DNA from: Lachnospiraceae bacterium
GTDB taxonomy: Bacteria; Bacillota; Clostridia; Lachnospirales; Lachnospiraceae
NCBI GenBank assembly: GCA_910574865.1
Contig: CAJTDN010000023.1
Coordinates: forward strand, 1 to 45,870
Length of the DNA stretch: 45,870 bases
Reading direction: 5' to 3'
Below are positions 15,398 through 23,826 of this stretch, piece after piece; the first letter of the stretch is position 1, and the number at the start of each line of letters is the position of its first letter. The translations under genes and the position numbers were made by a program. The notes under the pieces were generated by a model. The model ran no database searches and was not told the origin of the DNA. It worked only from the letters and a program-made list of their open reading frames with translations.

Positions 15398-15426
15398 TTG
15401 AAATCCGAATTCATATATAGTATAAT
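15398..15426 (+). promoter_or_regulatory. carAB promoter
   Basis: TTGAAA (15398-15403), 17-bp spacer, TATAAT (15421-15426). Transcription should start near 15433, giving an ~85-base leader. Confidence 0.8.
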
Positions 15427-15447
15427 TTTTACAATTTGAGCACAAGG

Positions 15448-15480
15448 AGGCACTCTTGAGAAAGGTGGTCAGGAGTGCCT
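15448..15480 (+). promoter_or_regulatory. Hairpin in the carA leader (possible attenuator)
   Basis: AGGCACTC (15448-15455) pairs with GAGTGCCT (15473-15480), with an inner TGA/TCA pair. A short T-tract (TTT, 15480-15482) follows. The left arm overlaps the AAGGAGG ribosome site (15444-15450) of the short leader ORF, so the stem could control its translation as well as transcription. Confidence 0.6.
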
Positions 15481-15521
15481 TTGCCATGTACACGTTACGG
15501 AAGGGAAAGGTGAGCAGATGA
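15456..15521 (+). CDS. Possible carA leader peptide (21 residues)
   Basis: AAGGAGG (15444-15450) lies five bases before a TTG that opens a 21-codon frame. Its TGA stop (15519-15521) overlaps the carA ATG as ATGA, the arrangement used for translational coupling. The peptide is basic (8 Arg/Lys) with Arg at 2, 6, 15 and 21, coded by AGA, AGG, CGG and AGA. The first eight codons lie inside the hairpin, so ribosome speed at Arg2 and Arg6 could decide whether it forms. As CarAB makes carbamoyl phosphate for arginine and pyrimidines, Arg-sensitive attenuation is an attractive idea, but it is inference. The frame may also be chance. Confidence 0.4.
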   Translation: MRKVVRSAFAMYTLRKGKVSR

Positions 15522-16588
15522 AAGCATTTCTTATACTGGAGGACGGGACGGTGTTTACGGGGACGAGCATCGGTTCCACCCGTGACATGATCAGTGAAAT
15601 CGTGTTCAACACTTCGATGACGGGATATCTGGAAGTGTTGACGGACCCTTCTTATGCCGGACAGGCGGTCGTGATGACGTATCCGTTGATTGGTAATTAT
15701 GGGATTACTCCCGACATGGAGTCGAAAAAGGCGTGGCCAGACGGTTACATCGTGCGCGAGTTGTCACGCATGCCGAGCAATTTCCGCAGCGAGGGCACGA
15801 TTCAGCGGTTCTTGAAGAGCCACGACATTCCGGGAATCGCCGGGATTGACACGCGCGCGTTGACGAAGATCCTCCGCGAGAAAGGTACGATGAACGGCAT
15901 GATTACCACGAACGCCGGTTATGATTTGAAGAGCGTCCTTCCCCGGTTGAAAGCATATACGGTCGGCGACGTCGTTTCTGAAGTGACGTGCCAGGAAAAG
16001 AGCACGCTCCCCGGCGAAGGCATGAAGGTCGCGCTTTTGGACTTGGGGGCGAAGAACAATATTGCAAAGTCATTGAATGACCGCGGCCTGGAGGTGACGA
16101 TTTATCCGGCCCATACGTCCGCGGAGGAGATTATTTCTTCCAATCCGGACGGGATTATGTTGTCGAACGGCCCGGGCGACCCGTCGGTCTGCACATCCAT
16201 TATCGAGGAAATCAAAAAATTGTACCATACGGACATACCGATATTTGCCATTTGTCTGGGACATCAATTGATGGCTCTTGCTACCGGTGCGTCCACATAT
16301 AAGCTGAAATACGGGCATCGGGGGGGCAACCACCCGGTCAAGGACCTTGAGACGAACAAGGTGTACATTTCTTCGCAAAACCACGGCTACGCGGTGGATG
16401 CGGGCAGTGTGGACGAGACGGTGGCGCGTCCGGCGTTCGTCAATGTCAACGACGGGACGAACGAGGGGCTTTCCTATGTCGGGAAACATATTTTCACGGT
16501 ACAGTTCCATCCCGAGGCGTGTCCGGGACCGCAGGATTCGGGATATCTGTTTGACCGCTTTATCAGCATGATGGGAGGTGCGAAATAA
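15518..16588 (+). CDS. carA: Carbamoyl-phosphate synthase small subunit
   Basis: A 356-residue glutaminase subunit that splits glutamine and passes ammonia to CarB for carbamoyl phosphate, shared by arginine and pyrimidine synthesis. The N-terminal domain is typical (ILEDGTVFTGTSIG, EIVFNTSMTGYLEVLTDPSY, GIAGIDTRALTKILR). The C-terminal class I glutamine amidotransferase domain has Cys246 in FAICLGHQ, His331 and Glu333 in VQFHPEA, so the triad is complete. The length is normal. The stop shares one base with the carB ATG. The leader has a promoter, a hairpin and an Arg-containing short ORF; no PyrR-type anti-anti-terminator was recognised. Confidence 0.97.
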   Translation: MKAFLILEDGTVFTGTSIGSTRDMISEIVFNTSMTGYLEVLTDPSYAGQAVVMTYPLIGNYGITPDMESKKAWPDGYIVRELSRMPSNFRSEGTIQRFLKSHDIPGIAGIDTRALTKILREKGTMNGMITTNAGYDLKSVLPRLKAYTVGDVVSEVTCQEKSTLPGEGMKVALLDLGAKNNIAKSLNDRGLEVTIYPAHTSAEEIISSNPDGIMLSNGPGDPSVCTSIIEEIKKLYHTDIPIFAICLGHQLMALATGASTYKLKYGHRGGNHPVKDLETNKVYISSQNHGYAVDAGSVDETVARPAFVNVNDGTNEGLSYVGKHIFTVQFHPEACPGPQDSGYLFDRFISMMGGAK

Positions 16589-19500
16589 TGCCAAGGGACA
16601 ATAGCATTAAAAAGGTACTGGTGATTGGTTCCGGCCCCATCGTCATCGGCCAGGCGGCGGAGTTTGACTATGCGGGGACGCAGGCCTGCCGCTCGCTGAA
16701 GGAGGAGGGCGTGGAGGTCGTGTTGTTGAATTCCAACCCGGCCACCATCATGACGGACAAGGACATCGCGGACAGGGTGTACATCGAGCCTTTGACGGTG
16801 GAAGTGGTGGAGCAGCTCATCCTGAAGGAGAAGCCGGACAGCGTGCTGCCGACGCTCGGCGGCCAGGCGGGCCTCAACCTGGCGATGGAGTTGGAGGAGA
16901 GAGGATTTTTAAAGGAGCATAACGTGCGCTTGATTGGCACGACGGCGGAGACGATTAAAAAGGCGGAGGATCGCCTGATGTTCAAGGAGACGATGGAGAA
17001 GATTGGCGAGCCGATTGCGGCTTCCCTCGTCGTGGAGAACGTGGCGGACGGCCTTGCCTTTGCCAATAAAATCGGCTATCCGGTCGTGCTGCGTCCCGCT
17101 TACACGCTGGGCGGAAGCGGCGGCGGCATCGCCAATAATTCCCGCCAGATGGTGGAAATCCTGGAGAACGGCCTGCGCCTTTCCCGTGTCGGACAAGTGC
17201 TGGTGGAGCGGTGCATTTCCGGCTGGAAGGAAATTGAGTACGAGGTGATGCGGGATGGAAACGGCAATTGCATCACGGTATGTAACATGGAAAATATCGA
17301 CCCGGTCGGCGTGCATACGGGGGATTCCATCGTGGTGGCCCCGTCGCAGACGCTGGGTGACAAGGAATACCAGATGCTGCGCACTTCGGCTTTGAACATT
17401 ATCAGCGAGCTGGGCATCACCGGCGGCTGCAACGTGCAGTATGCCCTGCACCCGGACACGTTCGAGTATTGTGTCATCGAGGTAAACCCGCGTGTCAGCC
17501 GTTCTTCCGCGCTGGCGTCGAAGGCGACGGGCTACCCGATTGCCAAGGTGGCGGCCAAGATAGCCCTCGGGTACACGCTGGACGAGATTAAGAATGCCAT
17601 CACGCAGAAGACGTATGCCAGCTTTGAGCCGATGCTCGACTACTGCGTGGTGAAGATTCCGAGGCTGCCGTTCGACAAGTTCATCAGCGCGAAGCGCACC
17701 CTTTCCACGCAGATGAAGGCGACCGGCGAGGTCATGAGCATTTGTGACAATTTCGAGGGGGCGCTGATGAAGGCCATCCGTTCCCTGGAGCAGCACGTGG
17801 ACTGCCTTTTGTCCTATGATTTTTCCGAATTGGACGACGAGGAGCTGGAAGAGCAGCTCTACGTCGTGGACGACATGCGCATTTGGCGGATTGCCGAGGC
17901 TTTGCGCCGCAACATGTCATATGAATTGATTCACGACATCACGCGGATTGACAAGTGGTTTATCGACAAGATTGCCATTTTGACGGAGATGGAGCACAAG
18001 TTGCAGACGAAGCAGCTGACCCCGGAATTGTTAAAGGAAGCGAAGCGGATTGAATTTTCCGACGAAGTGATTGCCAGGCTTACCGGCAAGCGGGAGTGCG
18101 AGATCCACGCCTTGCGCCACGAGTACGGCATCGTGGCGGCCTACAAGATGGTGGATACCTGCGCGGCGGAATTCGCGGCCGAGACGCCATATTATTATTC
18201 GGTCTATGGCAGCGAGAACGAGGCCGTGCGCACGATCGGGCGCAAGAAGGTGCTGGTGCTCGGCTCCGGCCCCATCCGTATCGGGCAGGGAATCGAGTTT
18301 GACTTTTGTTCCGTGCATTGCACGTGGGCGTTTGCAAGGGAAGGGTATGAGACCATCATCGTCAACAACAACCCGGAGACGGTGAGCACGGACTTTGACA
18401 TCGCGGACAAGCTGTATTTTGAGCCGTTGACCCCGGAGGACGTGGAGAGCATCGTCGATATCGAGAAGCCGGACGGGGCGGTCGTGCAGTTTGGCGGGCA
18501 GACGGCCATCAAGCTGACGGAAAGCCTGATGAAGATTGGCGTGCCGATTCTGGGCACCTCCGCGGAAAACGTGGACAAGGCAGAGGATCGGGAGTTGTTT
18601 GACGAGATTTTGGAGGAGTGCGAGATTCCGCGTCCGACCGGTGGAACCGTATTTACTGCCGAGGAGGCGAAGGCGGTGGCAAACCGTCTCGGATATCCGG
18701 TGCTCGTTCGGCCGTCCTACGTGCTTGGCGGGCAGGGGATGCAGATTGCCATCAACGACCATGACATTGACGAGTTTATCGGAATCATCAACCGGATTGC
18801 CCAGGACCATCCGATTTTGGTAGATAAATATTTGCAGGGTAAGGAAATCGAGGTCGACGCGGTATGTGACGGCGAGGATATTTTGATTCCGGGCATCATG
18901 GAGCACATCGAGCGGGCGGGCATCCATTCCGGGGACAGTATTTCGGTTTATCCGGCGCAGAGCCTTTGTGCGTCGGCGAAGGACAAGATTGCCGAGTACA
19001 CGAGGCGGTTGGCGAAGTCGCTGCATGTCATCGGCATGATTAACATCCAGTTCATCGTTTGCGGGGAGGACGACGTGTACGTCATCGAGGTCAACCCGCG
19101 TTCGAGCCGCACCGTGCCGTATATCAGCAAGGTGACGGGGATTCCCATCGTGCCGCTGGCCGCGCGGGTCATCATCGGTCACAAATTGCGCGAGCTGGGG
19201 TACACGCCGGGACTGCAGCCGGAGGCGGATTACGTGGCGGTCAAGATGCCGGTGTTCTCGTTTGAGAAAATTCATGACGCGGACATCAGCTTAGGACCCG
19301 AGATGAAGTCCACCGGGGAATGCTTAGGCATTGCGAAAACGTTTGACGAGGCTTTGTACAAGGCGTTTATCGGGGCGGGCATCCGTTTGCCGAAATTTAA
19401 GAACATGATTATGACGGTGCGCGACGATGACAAGCAGGAGGCGGTGGAAATCGGACGCAGGTTCGCCCAAATCGGGTATCGAATTTTCGCCACGCGGGGA

Positions 19501-19788
19501 ACGGCGGATGCGTTGAATGGCGCGGGCGTGAAAGCGATTGCCGTGCGTAAGATCGAGCAGGAGTCGCCAAACCTCCTGGACTTGATTCTCGGACACGAAA
19601 TCGACCTGGTCATCGACACGCCGCCGCAGGGGGCGGAGCACTCGCGTGACGGGTTCGTCATCCGCCGTAATGCCATCGAGACCGGCGTGAACGTCCTGAC
19701 GGCGATGGATACGGCGCGGGCGTTGATTACCAGCCTGGAAAATACGGACATGCAGAAGCTGACGCTGGTTGACATCGCGAGGATTTGA
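16588..19788 (+). CDS. carB: Carbamoyl-phosphate synthase large subunit
   Basis: A 1066-residue protein, full length for CarB. It holds two homologous ATP-grasp halves, each opening with a GSGPIxIGQxxEFDY-type motif (residue ~11 and ~555). The first half makes carboxy phosphate and carbamate; the second phosphorylates carbamate. Key stretches are LPTLGGQAGLNLAMELEERG, RPAYTLGGSGGG, NPRVSRSSALASKATGYPIA and, in the second half, QFGGQTAIKL, RPSYVLGGQGMQ, NPRSSRTVPYISKVTG. The C-terminal ~130 residues are the MGS-like allosteric domain (FATRGTADALNGAGV, DLVIDTPPQGAEHSRDG). No frameshift or unusual residue. A GC hairpin follows. It acts with carA as a heterodimer. Confidence 0.98.
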   Translation: MPRDNSIKKVLVIGSGPIVIGQAAEFDYAGTQACRSLKEEGVEVVLLNSNPATIMTDKDIADRVYIEPLTVEVVEQLILKEKPDSVLPTLGGQAGLNLAMELEERGFLKEHNVRLIGTTAETIKKAEDRLMFKETMEKIGEPIAASLVVENVADGLAFANKIGYPVVLRPAYTLGGSGGGIANNSRQMVEILENGLRLSRVGQVLVERCISGWKEIEYEVMRDGNGNCITVCNMENIDPVGVHTGDSIVVAPSQTLGDKEYQMLRTSALNIISELGITGGCNVQYALHPDTFEYCVIEVNPRVSRSSALASKATGYPIAKVAAKIALGYTLDEIKNAITQKTYASFEPMLDYCVVKIPRLPFDKFISAKRTLSTQMKATGEVMSICDNFEGALMKAIRSLEQHVDCLLSYDFSELDDEELEEQLYVVDDMRIWRIAEALRRNMSYELIHDITRIDKWFIDKIAILTEMEHKLQTKQLTPELLKEAKRIEFSDEVIARLTGKRECEIHALRHEYGIVAAYKMVDTCAAEFAAETPYYYSVYGSENEAVRTIGRKKVLVLGSGPIRIGQGIEFDFCSVHCTWAFAREGYETIIVNNNPETVSTDFDIADKLYFEPLTPEDVESIVDIEKPDGAVVQFGGQTAIKLTESLMKIGVPILGTSAENVDKAEDRELFDEILEECEIPRPTGGTVFTAEEAKAVANRLGYPVLVRPSYVLGGQGMQIAINDHDIDEFIGIINRIAQDHPILVDKYLQGKEIEVDAVCDGEDILIPGIMEHIERAGIHSGDSISVYPAQSLCASAKDKIAEYTRRLAKSLHVIGMINIQFIVCGEDDVYVIEVNPRSSRTVPYISKVTGIPIVPLAARVIIGHKLRELGYTPGLQPEADYVAVKMPVFSFEKIHDADISLGPEMKSTGECLGIAKTFDEALYKAFIGAGIRLPKFKNMIMTVRDDDKQEAVEIGRRFAQIGYRIFATRGTADALNGAGVKAIAVRKIEQESPNLLDLILGHEIDLVIDTPPQGAEHSRDGFVIRRNAIETGVNVLTAMDTARALITSLENTDMQKLTLVDIARI

Positions 19789-19824
19789 TACTTTGTTGGT
19801 TATGGCTTTGGAGTTTGATTTTTG

Positions 19825-19851
19825 ACGAGGGACGTTTGCCGCGCCCCTCGT
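19825..19851 (+). terminator. Hairpin after carB
   Basis: ACGAGGG (19825-19831) with CCCTCGT (19845-19851); weak tail (TATGG). A likely end of the carAB transcript together with the long hairpin just beyond. Confidence 0.5.
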
Positions 19852-19858
19852 TATGGAG

Positions 19859-19949
19859 TTGTCGGGAAATGCGGTAGGATTGCAATATATGGTCGTGAAT
19901 CCCAATGCGTTACAGCATATATTGTAGGCGTACCGTCATTTCCCGACAA
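19859..19949. repeat. 91-bp long imperfect hairpin (MITE-like)
   Basis: The outer arms, TTGTCGGGAAATGCGGTA (19859-19876) and TACCGTCATTTCCCGACAA (19931-19949), match over 18 of 19 positions. Inner arms TGCAATATATG (19881-19891) and CATATATTGTA (19916-19926) pair again. The whole unit folds on itself and has no gene. No clear target duplication is seen. It lies between carB and a decayed gene. Confidence 0.7.
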
Positions 19950-20025
19950 TTCTTTAGTGATGGGGACGGCGTTTGTTTTTAGCGTTTTCCTTTTTAATAT
20001 TCTATTGGGCTCATTCCGGTTATTT

Positions 20026-20576
20026 GGCGAAAGATGAATTGTTTTATACCCGTTCCGCGGACATGTTTTTTCAAATCAATGATACTGGTACAGGCCAGGG
20101 AATGGTGGGTATGTGGTGCGGACTTGCTTCGACAATTGGAACGGCAATTCGTGCGACATGTCAAAACGAAGAAGACGCGAGGGTAATCCGTATGGGGCTA
20201 AATGAGGAGCAGTATCATTCAATGAAATTTGAGCCGGATCTTTATGCGGAATATGACCTGAACACCGCGTATGAGGAAAAGACCGGAGAAGACGGAAAAC
20301 CAGTGTACGTATTTTTTGTGATTCTTCAAGCACGTTAAAAACAGCCCTGATGGGACAAATTATAATTATACTAATTTGTTCACTTCGGAAGAAGCGGAGA
20401 AATATAACAGCTTATATTCCCGCTTAGTTGATTATCAGTCGCAGAAGCTTCCGGGGGTTATCACGAATGGCATGACGGAAGGGGATGCGTATGCGAAGGG
20501 ATTTGAACAATATGAAATAGATGAGGTAGTGGAAATTTTTGCGAAGTATGCAAAAATTTCCAATGCGGACGAATAG
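20026..20576 (+). pseudogene. Solute-binding protein (sugar ABC importer), decayed C-terminal part
   Basis: Two frames join into a protein end. The frame to 20338 reads ADMFFQINDTGTGQGMVGMW, IRMGLNEEQYHSMKF, EKTGEDGKPVYVFF and then stops. The next frame picks up at ~20310 with FFKHVKNSPDGTNYNYTNLF, TSEEAEKYNSLYSRLVDYQ and ends in the acidic helical tail usual for large lipoprotein sugar-binding proteins. A frameshift near 20305-20315 and the missing N-terminal two thirds make it non-functional. The tail matches, in pattern, that of the other remnant at 2929-3129. The call is moderate because the upstream half is not clearly recognisable. Confidence 0.5.
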
Positions 20577-20591
20577 TGTTTTTTGTCATCG

Positions 20592-20613
20592 GCCAATCAG
20601 CGTGGTGATTGGC
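20592..20613 (+). terminator. Hairpin after the decayed binding-protein gene
   Basis: GCCAATCA (20592-20599) with TGATTGGC (20606-20613), 15 bases past the stop; no T-run after it. Confidence 0.5.
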
Positions 20614-20669
20614 AGGGGCTGAACTGTGATTCGATGGTTAATAAATGGACATATCGTTCATTTTGTTGA

Positions 20670-20698
20670 TTGACTTTCCTGGGGGCTTTTGTTAAGCT
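20670..20698 (+). promoter_or_regulatory. Putative promoter of the GH3 gene
   Basis: TTGACT (20670-20675), 17 bp, TAAGCT (20693-20698). The -10 is poor. Small stems follow in the leader (GGGG...CCCC at 20707-20730 and CCCAT-type repeats). AAAGGAGG precedes the start. Confidence 0.35.
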
Positions 20699-20808
20699 GG
20701 TCCCATAGGGGTAAAACGCTTTTTGCCCCGTCACGCCCATGGGTTGTTTTGCATTACGTGCCCATGCAATGCGGGTGTCAGCAGTATGGTAAAGGAGGAT
20801 TTAGACAA

Positions 20809-23130
20809 ATGAATCGAGAGCGGGTGAAGGAACTGGTGTCCAAGTTGACGTTGGAGGAGAAGGCATCCCTTTGTTCGGGGGCGACGGACTGGCTGACGAC
20901 GGCCGTCGAGCGTCTGGACATTCCGGCCGGGCAGATGAACGACGGGCCGCACGGGCTTCGGATGCCTTATGAGGATGAGGGAAAGAAAGGGGACAGGCCG
21001 TCGGTCAGTCTGCCGGCAGAGTGCGCGGCCGCGGCCAGCTTTGACCGGGATTTGTTGTACCGGATTGGCGAGACGCTGGGACGCGAGTGCCAGGCCAGGG
21101 GCGTGCAGATGATACTTGGCCCCGGTGTGAACATAAAGCGCAGTCCGTTGTGCGGGCGTAATTTTGAATATTTGTCCGAGGATCCGCTGTTGGCGGGCGA
21201 ACTGGGCGCGGCCTACGTAAATGGCGTGCAGAGTCAGGGCGTGGGGGCCTGCGTGAAGCATTTTCTGGTCAACAGCCAGGAAACGAGGCGGATGATGTCC
21301 TCCTCCGAGGTGGACGAGCGCACGATGCGGGAGATTTACATGCCGGCGTTCGAGACGGTGGTCAAAAAGGCGGAGCCCTGGAGCATCATGGCTTCTTATA
21401 ATAAGATTAACGGCACGTATGCCACGGAATCCCGCGATTACCTGACGGACGTGTTGCGTGGCGAGTGGGGGTTTGACGGCATGGTTGTCAGCGACTGGGG
21501 CGCGACCCATGACCGCGTGAAAGCGGTGGCTGCGGGGTGTGACCTGACGATGCCTGGCGCCACGAACACGGACAAGGAAATCGTGGAGGCGGTGAAAGGT
21601 GGCGTGTTGCCGGAGTTTTTGCTGGACACGGCGGCGGAAAACGTGATTTTCTTTGCCCTGCGGGGAAATGAGGCGAAAAAGGGCGGAACGTTTGATTTCG
21701 AGGCCGACCATGAAACTTGTGTCAGGGCGGCGAAGGAATGTGCCGTGCTTTTGAAAAATGACGGGGACGTGCTGCCAATCCGCGCGGGTCAGACTGTGGC
21801 GTTTATCGGGGAGTTCGCCAAAGAACCGAGGTTCCAGGGCGGCGGCAGCTCTCATATCGTGACAGAGCATGCGGTTTCCCCGTGGGACGCGGCGCGTGCA
21901 TGCGGCGGGCATGGCGCCGGTTCGGACACTGCGGCAGAAGGCGCGTGCACGTTGACTTATGCCCGTGGTTATGACGGAATCGCGGTCAATGAGGAGCTGC
22001 AGGCGGAAGCCGTGGAGACGGCGAGAAGGGCCGACGTGGCGGTCGTGTTCGTGGGATTGCCGAACATGATGGAGACGGAAGGCATTGACCGCACCCACAT
22101 GGCGCTTCCTGACAGCCATAACGCGTTGGTGTCCGCCGTGGCGGAGGCGCAGCCGAACACGGTGGTCGTGTTGTTCAACGGAAGCCCGGTTGAGATGCCG
22201 TGGGTAAACGAGGTTCCGTCAATCCTGGAAATGTATTTGCCTGGTGAGGGCGTGGGCGAGGCGGTAAATGGCATCTTGTCTGGTGACGTGAATCCGAGCG
22301 GGCATTTGCCGGAGACGTTTCCGTTGAAATTGGAAGATAACCCGTCCTATTTATATTATATTGGAAATAAGAAAAAAGTGGAGTATAGGGAGGGCAGCTT
22401 TGTCGGCTACCGCCACTATGCCAGCAAGAAGCAGGAGGTGCTTTTCCCGTTCGGGCACGGGCTTTCCTATACCACGTTTTCCTATGACAATCTCGTGGTG
22501 GACAAGGAAAGCTTTGGCGCGGATGACGAAGTGAAGGTGTCCGTGGACGTGAAGAATACCGGCGCGGTGGCGGGAAAGGCGGTCGTGCAGATTTACGTGG
22601 GGGTAAAGGCCGTGCCCGACAATCCGAGGCCGGTTCGTGTGCTGGCCGAGTTTGCCAAGGTGGCGTTGGAGCCGGGAGAGACGAGGACGGTGGAATTTAC
22701 GCTGGGCAAGAGGGCGTTCGCTTATTGGAACGAGGAGGCAAAGTGCTATCATCTGGCGGGCGGCACGTACGAGGTTCAGGTCGGTCTTTCCGCCGGCGAA
22801 ATCGTGCTGGCGAAGGAAATTGTGGCCGAGGAAGAGCCGCTTGACATCAAAATCGTGTATGACATGATGTCCTTGGTCGGCGACATGGTGAAGCATCCGG
22901 CGGGCAAGGAATTTTTTGAAAGCCATATGGATGACATCATCGACGGGGTCATTGCCTCGGGCATCGCGGCACATGTGGCAGGGGACGCGATTGAGAATAT
23001 GCCGCGGGAACAGATGCGTGGTATGGCGACGGGGATGTACGGGCAGCCAATCCAGACGTTGTGCATGTTCTTGCCGAACGTCCAGGACTTTGAGTGGGTG
23101 CAGCTGATAAATCGGTTGAACGAGGAGTGA
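20809..23130 (+). CDS. Glycoside hydrolase family 3 (beta-glucosidase type)
   Basis: A 773-residue cytoplasmic GH3 enzyme with no signal peptide, started at 20809 behind AAAGGAGG (an upstream frame to 20689 lacks a ribosome site). Domain order is standard: TIM barrel (~1-300), alpha/beta sandwich (~330-560), FnIII-like domain (~590-665). The nucleophile is Asp229 in GFDGMVVSDWGA. Substrate-binding residues are visible in MNDGPHGLR, GRNFEYLSEDP and CVKHFLVNSQE (Lys150-His151). A further ~95 residues after the FnIII domain form an extra helical tail (VYDMMSLVGDMVKHP, then QDFEWVQLINRL). This tail occurs in some gut Clostridia GH3 proteins. It likely removes beta-linked glucose or xylose from imported oligosaccharides. 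It stands alone. Confidence 0.92.
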   Translation: MNRERVKELVSKLTLEEKASLCSGATDWLTTAVERLDIPAGQMNDGPHGLRMPYEDEGKKGDRPSVSLPAECAAAASFDRDLLYRIGETLGRECQARGVQMILGPGVNIKRSPLCGRNFEYLSEDPLLAGELGAAYVNGVQSQGVGACVKHFLVNSQETRRMMSSSEVDERTMREIYMPAFETVVKKAEPWSIMASYNKINGTYATESRDYLTDVLRGEWGFDGMVVSDWGATHDRVKAVAAGCDLTMPGATNTDKEIVEAVKGGVLPEFLLDTAAENVIFFALRGNEAKKGGTFDFEADHETCVRAAKECAVLLKNDGDVLPIRAGQTVAFIGEFAKEPRFQGGGSSHIVTEHAVSPWDAARACGGHGAGSDTAAEGACTLTYARGYDGIAVNEELQAEAVETARRADVAVVFVGLPNMMETEGIDRTHMALPDSHNALVSAVAEAQPNTVVVLFNGSPVEMPWVNEVPSILEMYLPGEGVGEAVNGILSGDVNPSGHLPETFPLKLEDNPSYLYYIGNKKKVEYREGSFVGYRHYASKKQEVLFPFGHGLSYTTFSYDNLVVDKESFGADDEVKVSVDVKNTGAVAGKAVVQIYVGVKAVPDNPRPVRVLAEFAKVALEPGETRTVEFTLGKRAFAYWNEEAKCYHLAGGTYEVQVGLSAGEIVLAKEIVAEEEPLDIKIVYDMMSLVGDMVKHPAGKEFFESHMDDIIDGVIASGIAAHVAGDAIENMPREQMRGMATGMYGQPIQTLCMFLPNVQDFEWVQLINRLNEE

Positions 23131-23137
23131 GGAATAA

Positions 23138-23343
23138 AGAGTCCGGCTTGCCGGACTCTCGCGCCGGAGCGTGGCTGCATTAGCAGCCATTTCCCGGCAA
23201 CCCCTATTCCCTATTTCATACTCTTTAGGGCATCCCCTAACACACGCCCCTGCGTGGCAGGCGGACTCCGCGAGTCCGCCAATGTATACCCTTCCGGGCA
23301 TCCCGTGTTTGATGCGCTTCGCGCCAGCGAACCCTCCGGGTTC
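23138..23343. repeat. Cluster of GC-rich hairpins after the GH3 gene
   Basis: Successive perfect stems: AGAGTCCGG/CCGGACTCT (23138-23159, probable terminator), GGCTGC/GCAGCC (23173-23188), GGCGGACTC/GAGTCCGCC (23260-23280), GAACCC/GGGTTC (23329-23343). The motif GGGCATCCC also occurs twice (around 23228 and 23297). No gene is present. Confidence 0.6.
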
Positions 23344-23368
23344 GTCAAGGTATGCAATGGCAAATATG

Positions 23369-23645
23369 TTATAAATTCAAACTGTCTTCATTCAGCAGAA
23401 ATTCACGAACGCCCATTGTGGTGATTCCCATGTCATCTCGTTTTAATCTGATATGGTTGCCCACGACGATAATTTTTTAAAATGAATCTCCGATATTCAG
23501 CAAGGGGCGTTCCTCTTGTTTTCTTTTTTCTTCATCTGGAAGTGAAAAGGCGGATTGGATATAGTATTTATTATTTCCCTTAATATCGTAACGGATTGCC
23601 ACGTCAATGAGGAAGGCTTCTTTCAAATAATCTATATATTTGAAA
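23369..23645 (-). pseudogene. AAA ATPase with DUF4143-type C-terminus, fragment
   Basis: Read leftward: DYLKEAFLIDVAIRYDI, then NNKYYIQSAFSLPDEEKRKQ, EERPLLNIGDSF, an in-frame TAA (23477-23479), then KIIVVGNHIRLKRDDMGITT and MGVREFLLNED before the stop at 23369. This is the C-terminal end of the common DUF4143-type ATPases of gut bacteria. The Walker region and most of the protein are missing, and the internal stop confirms decay. The AT-rich composition contrasts with the GC-rich neighbours. Confidence 0.7.
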
Positions 23646-23711
23646 AGAGGTCATTCCGAATTTTTGGCCAATTAGCCGTTTTTTCGTCACAATTTTTATC
23701 GTGGGCGGCTA

Positions 23712-23740
23712 TTGCATTTTGAATCATGATGCATTATAAT
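23712..23740 (+). promoter_or_regulatory. Promoter of sufC-sufB
   Basis: TTGCAT (23712-23717), 17 bp, TATAAT (23735-23740), about 85 bases before the sufC start. No recognised iron-sulphur regulator site. Confidence 0.7.
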
Positions 23741-23826
23741 CAAATAGCGCCTGCTTCATCGTACCACGCATGATTTTGTGGGGAGGGGCAGGGGTCTATT
23801 ATGGCATAAGAAGAGGAGTGACATAG

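Noticed and set aside
15433-15517. PyrR-type attenuator in the carA leader
   Set aside because: I see no PyrR binding-loop consensus and only one hairpin, without competing anti-terminator stems.
20731-22119. 462-codon open frame on the minus strand
   Set aside because: Antisense shadow of the GH3 gene; no ribosome site or recognisable domain.
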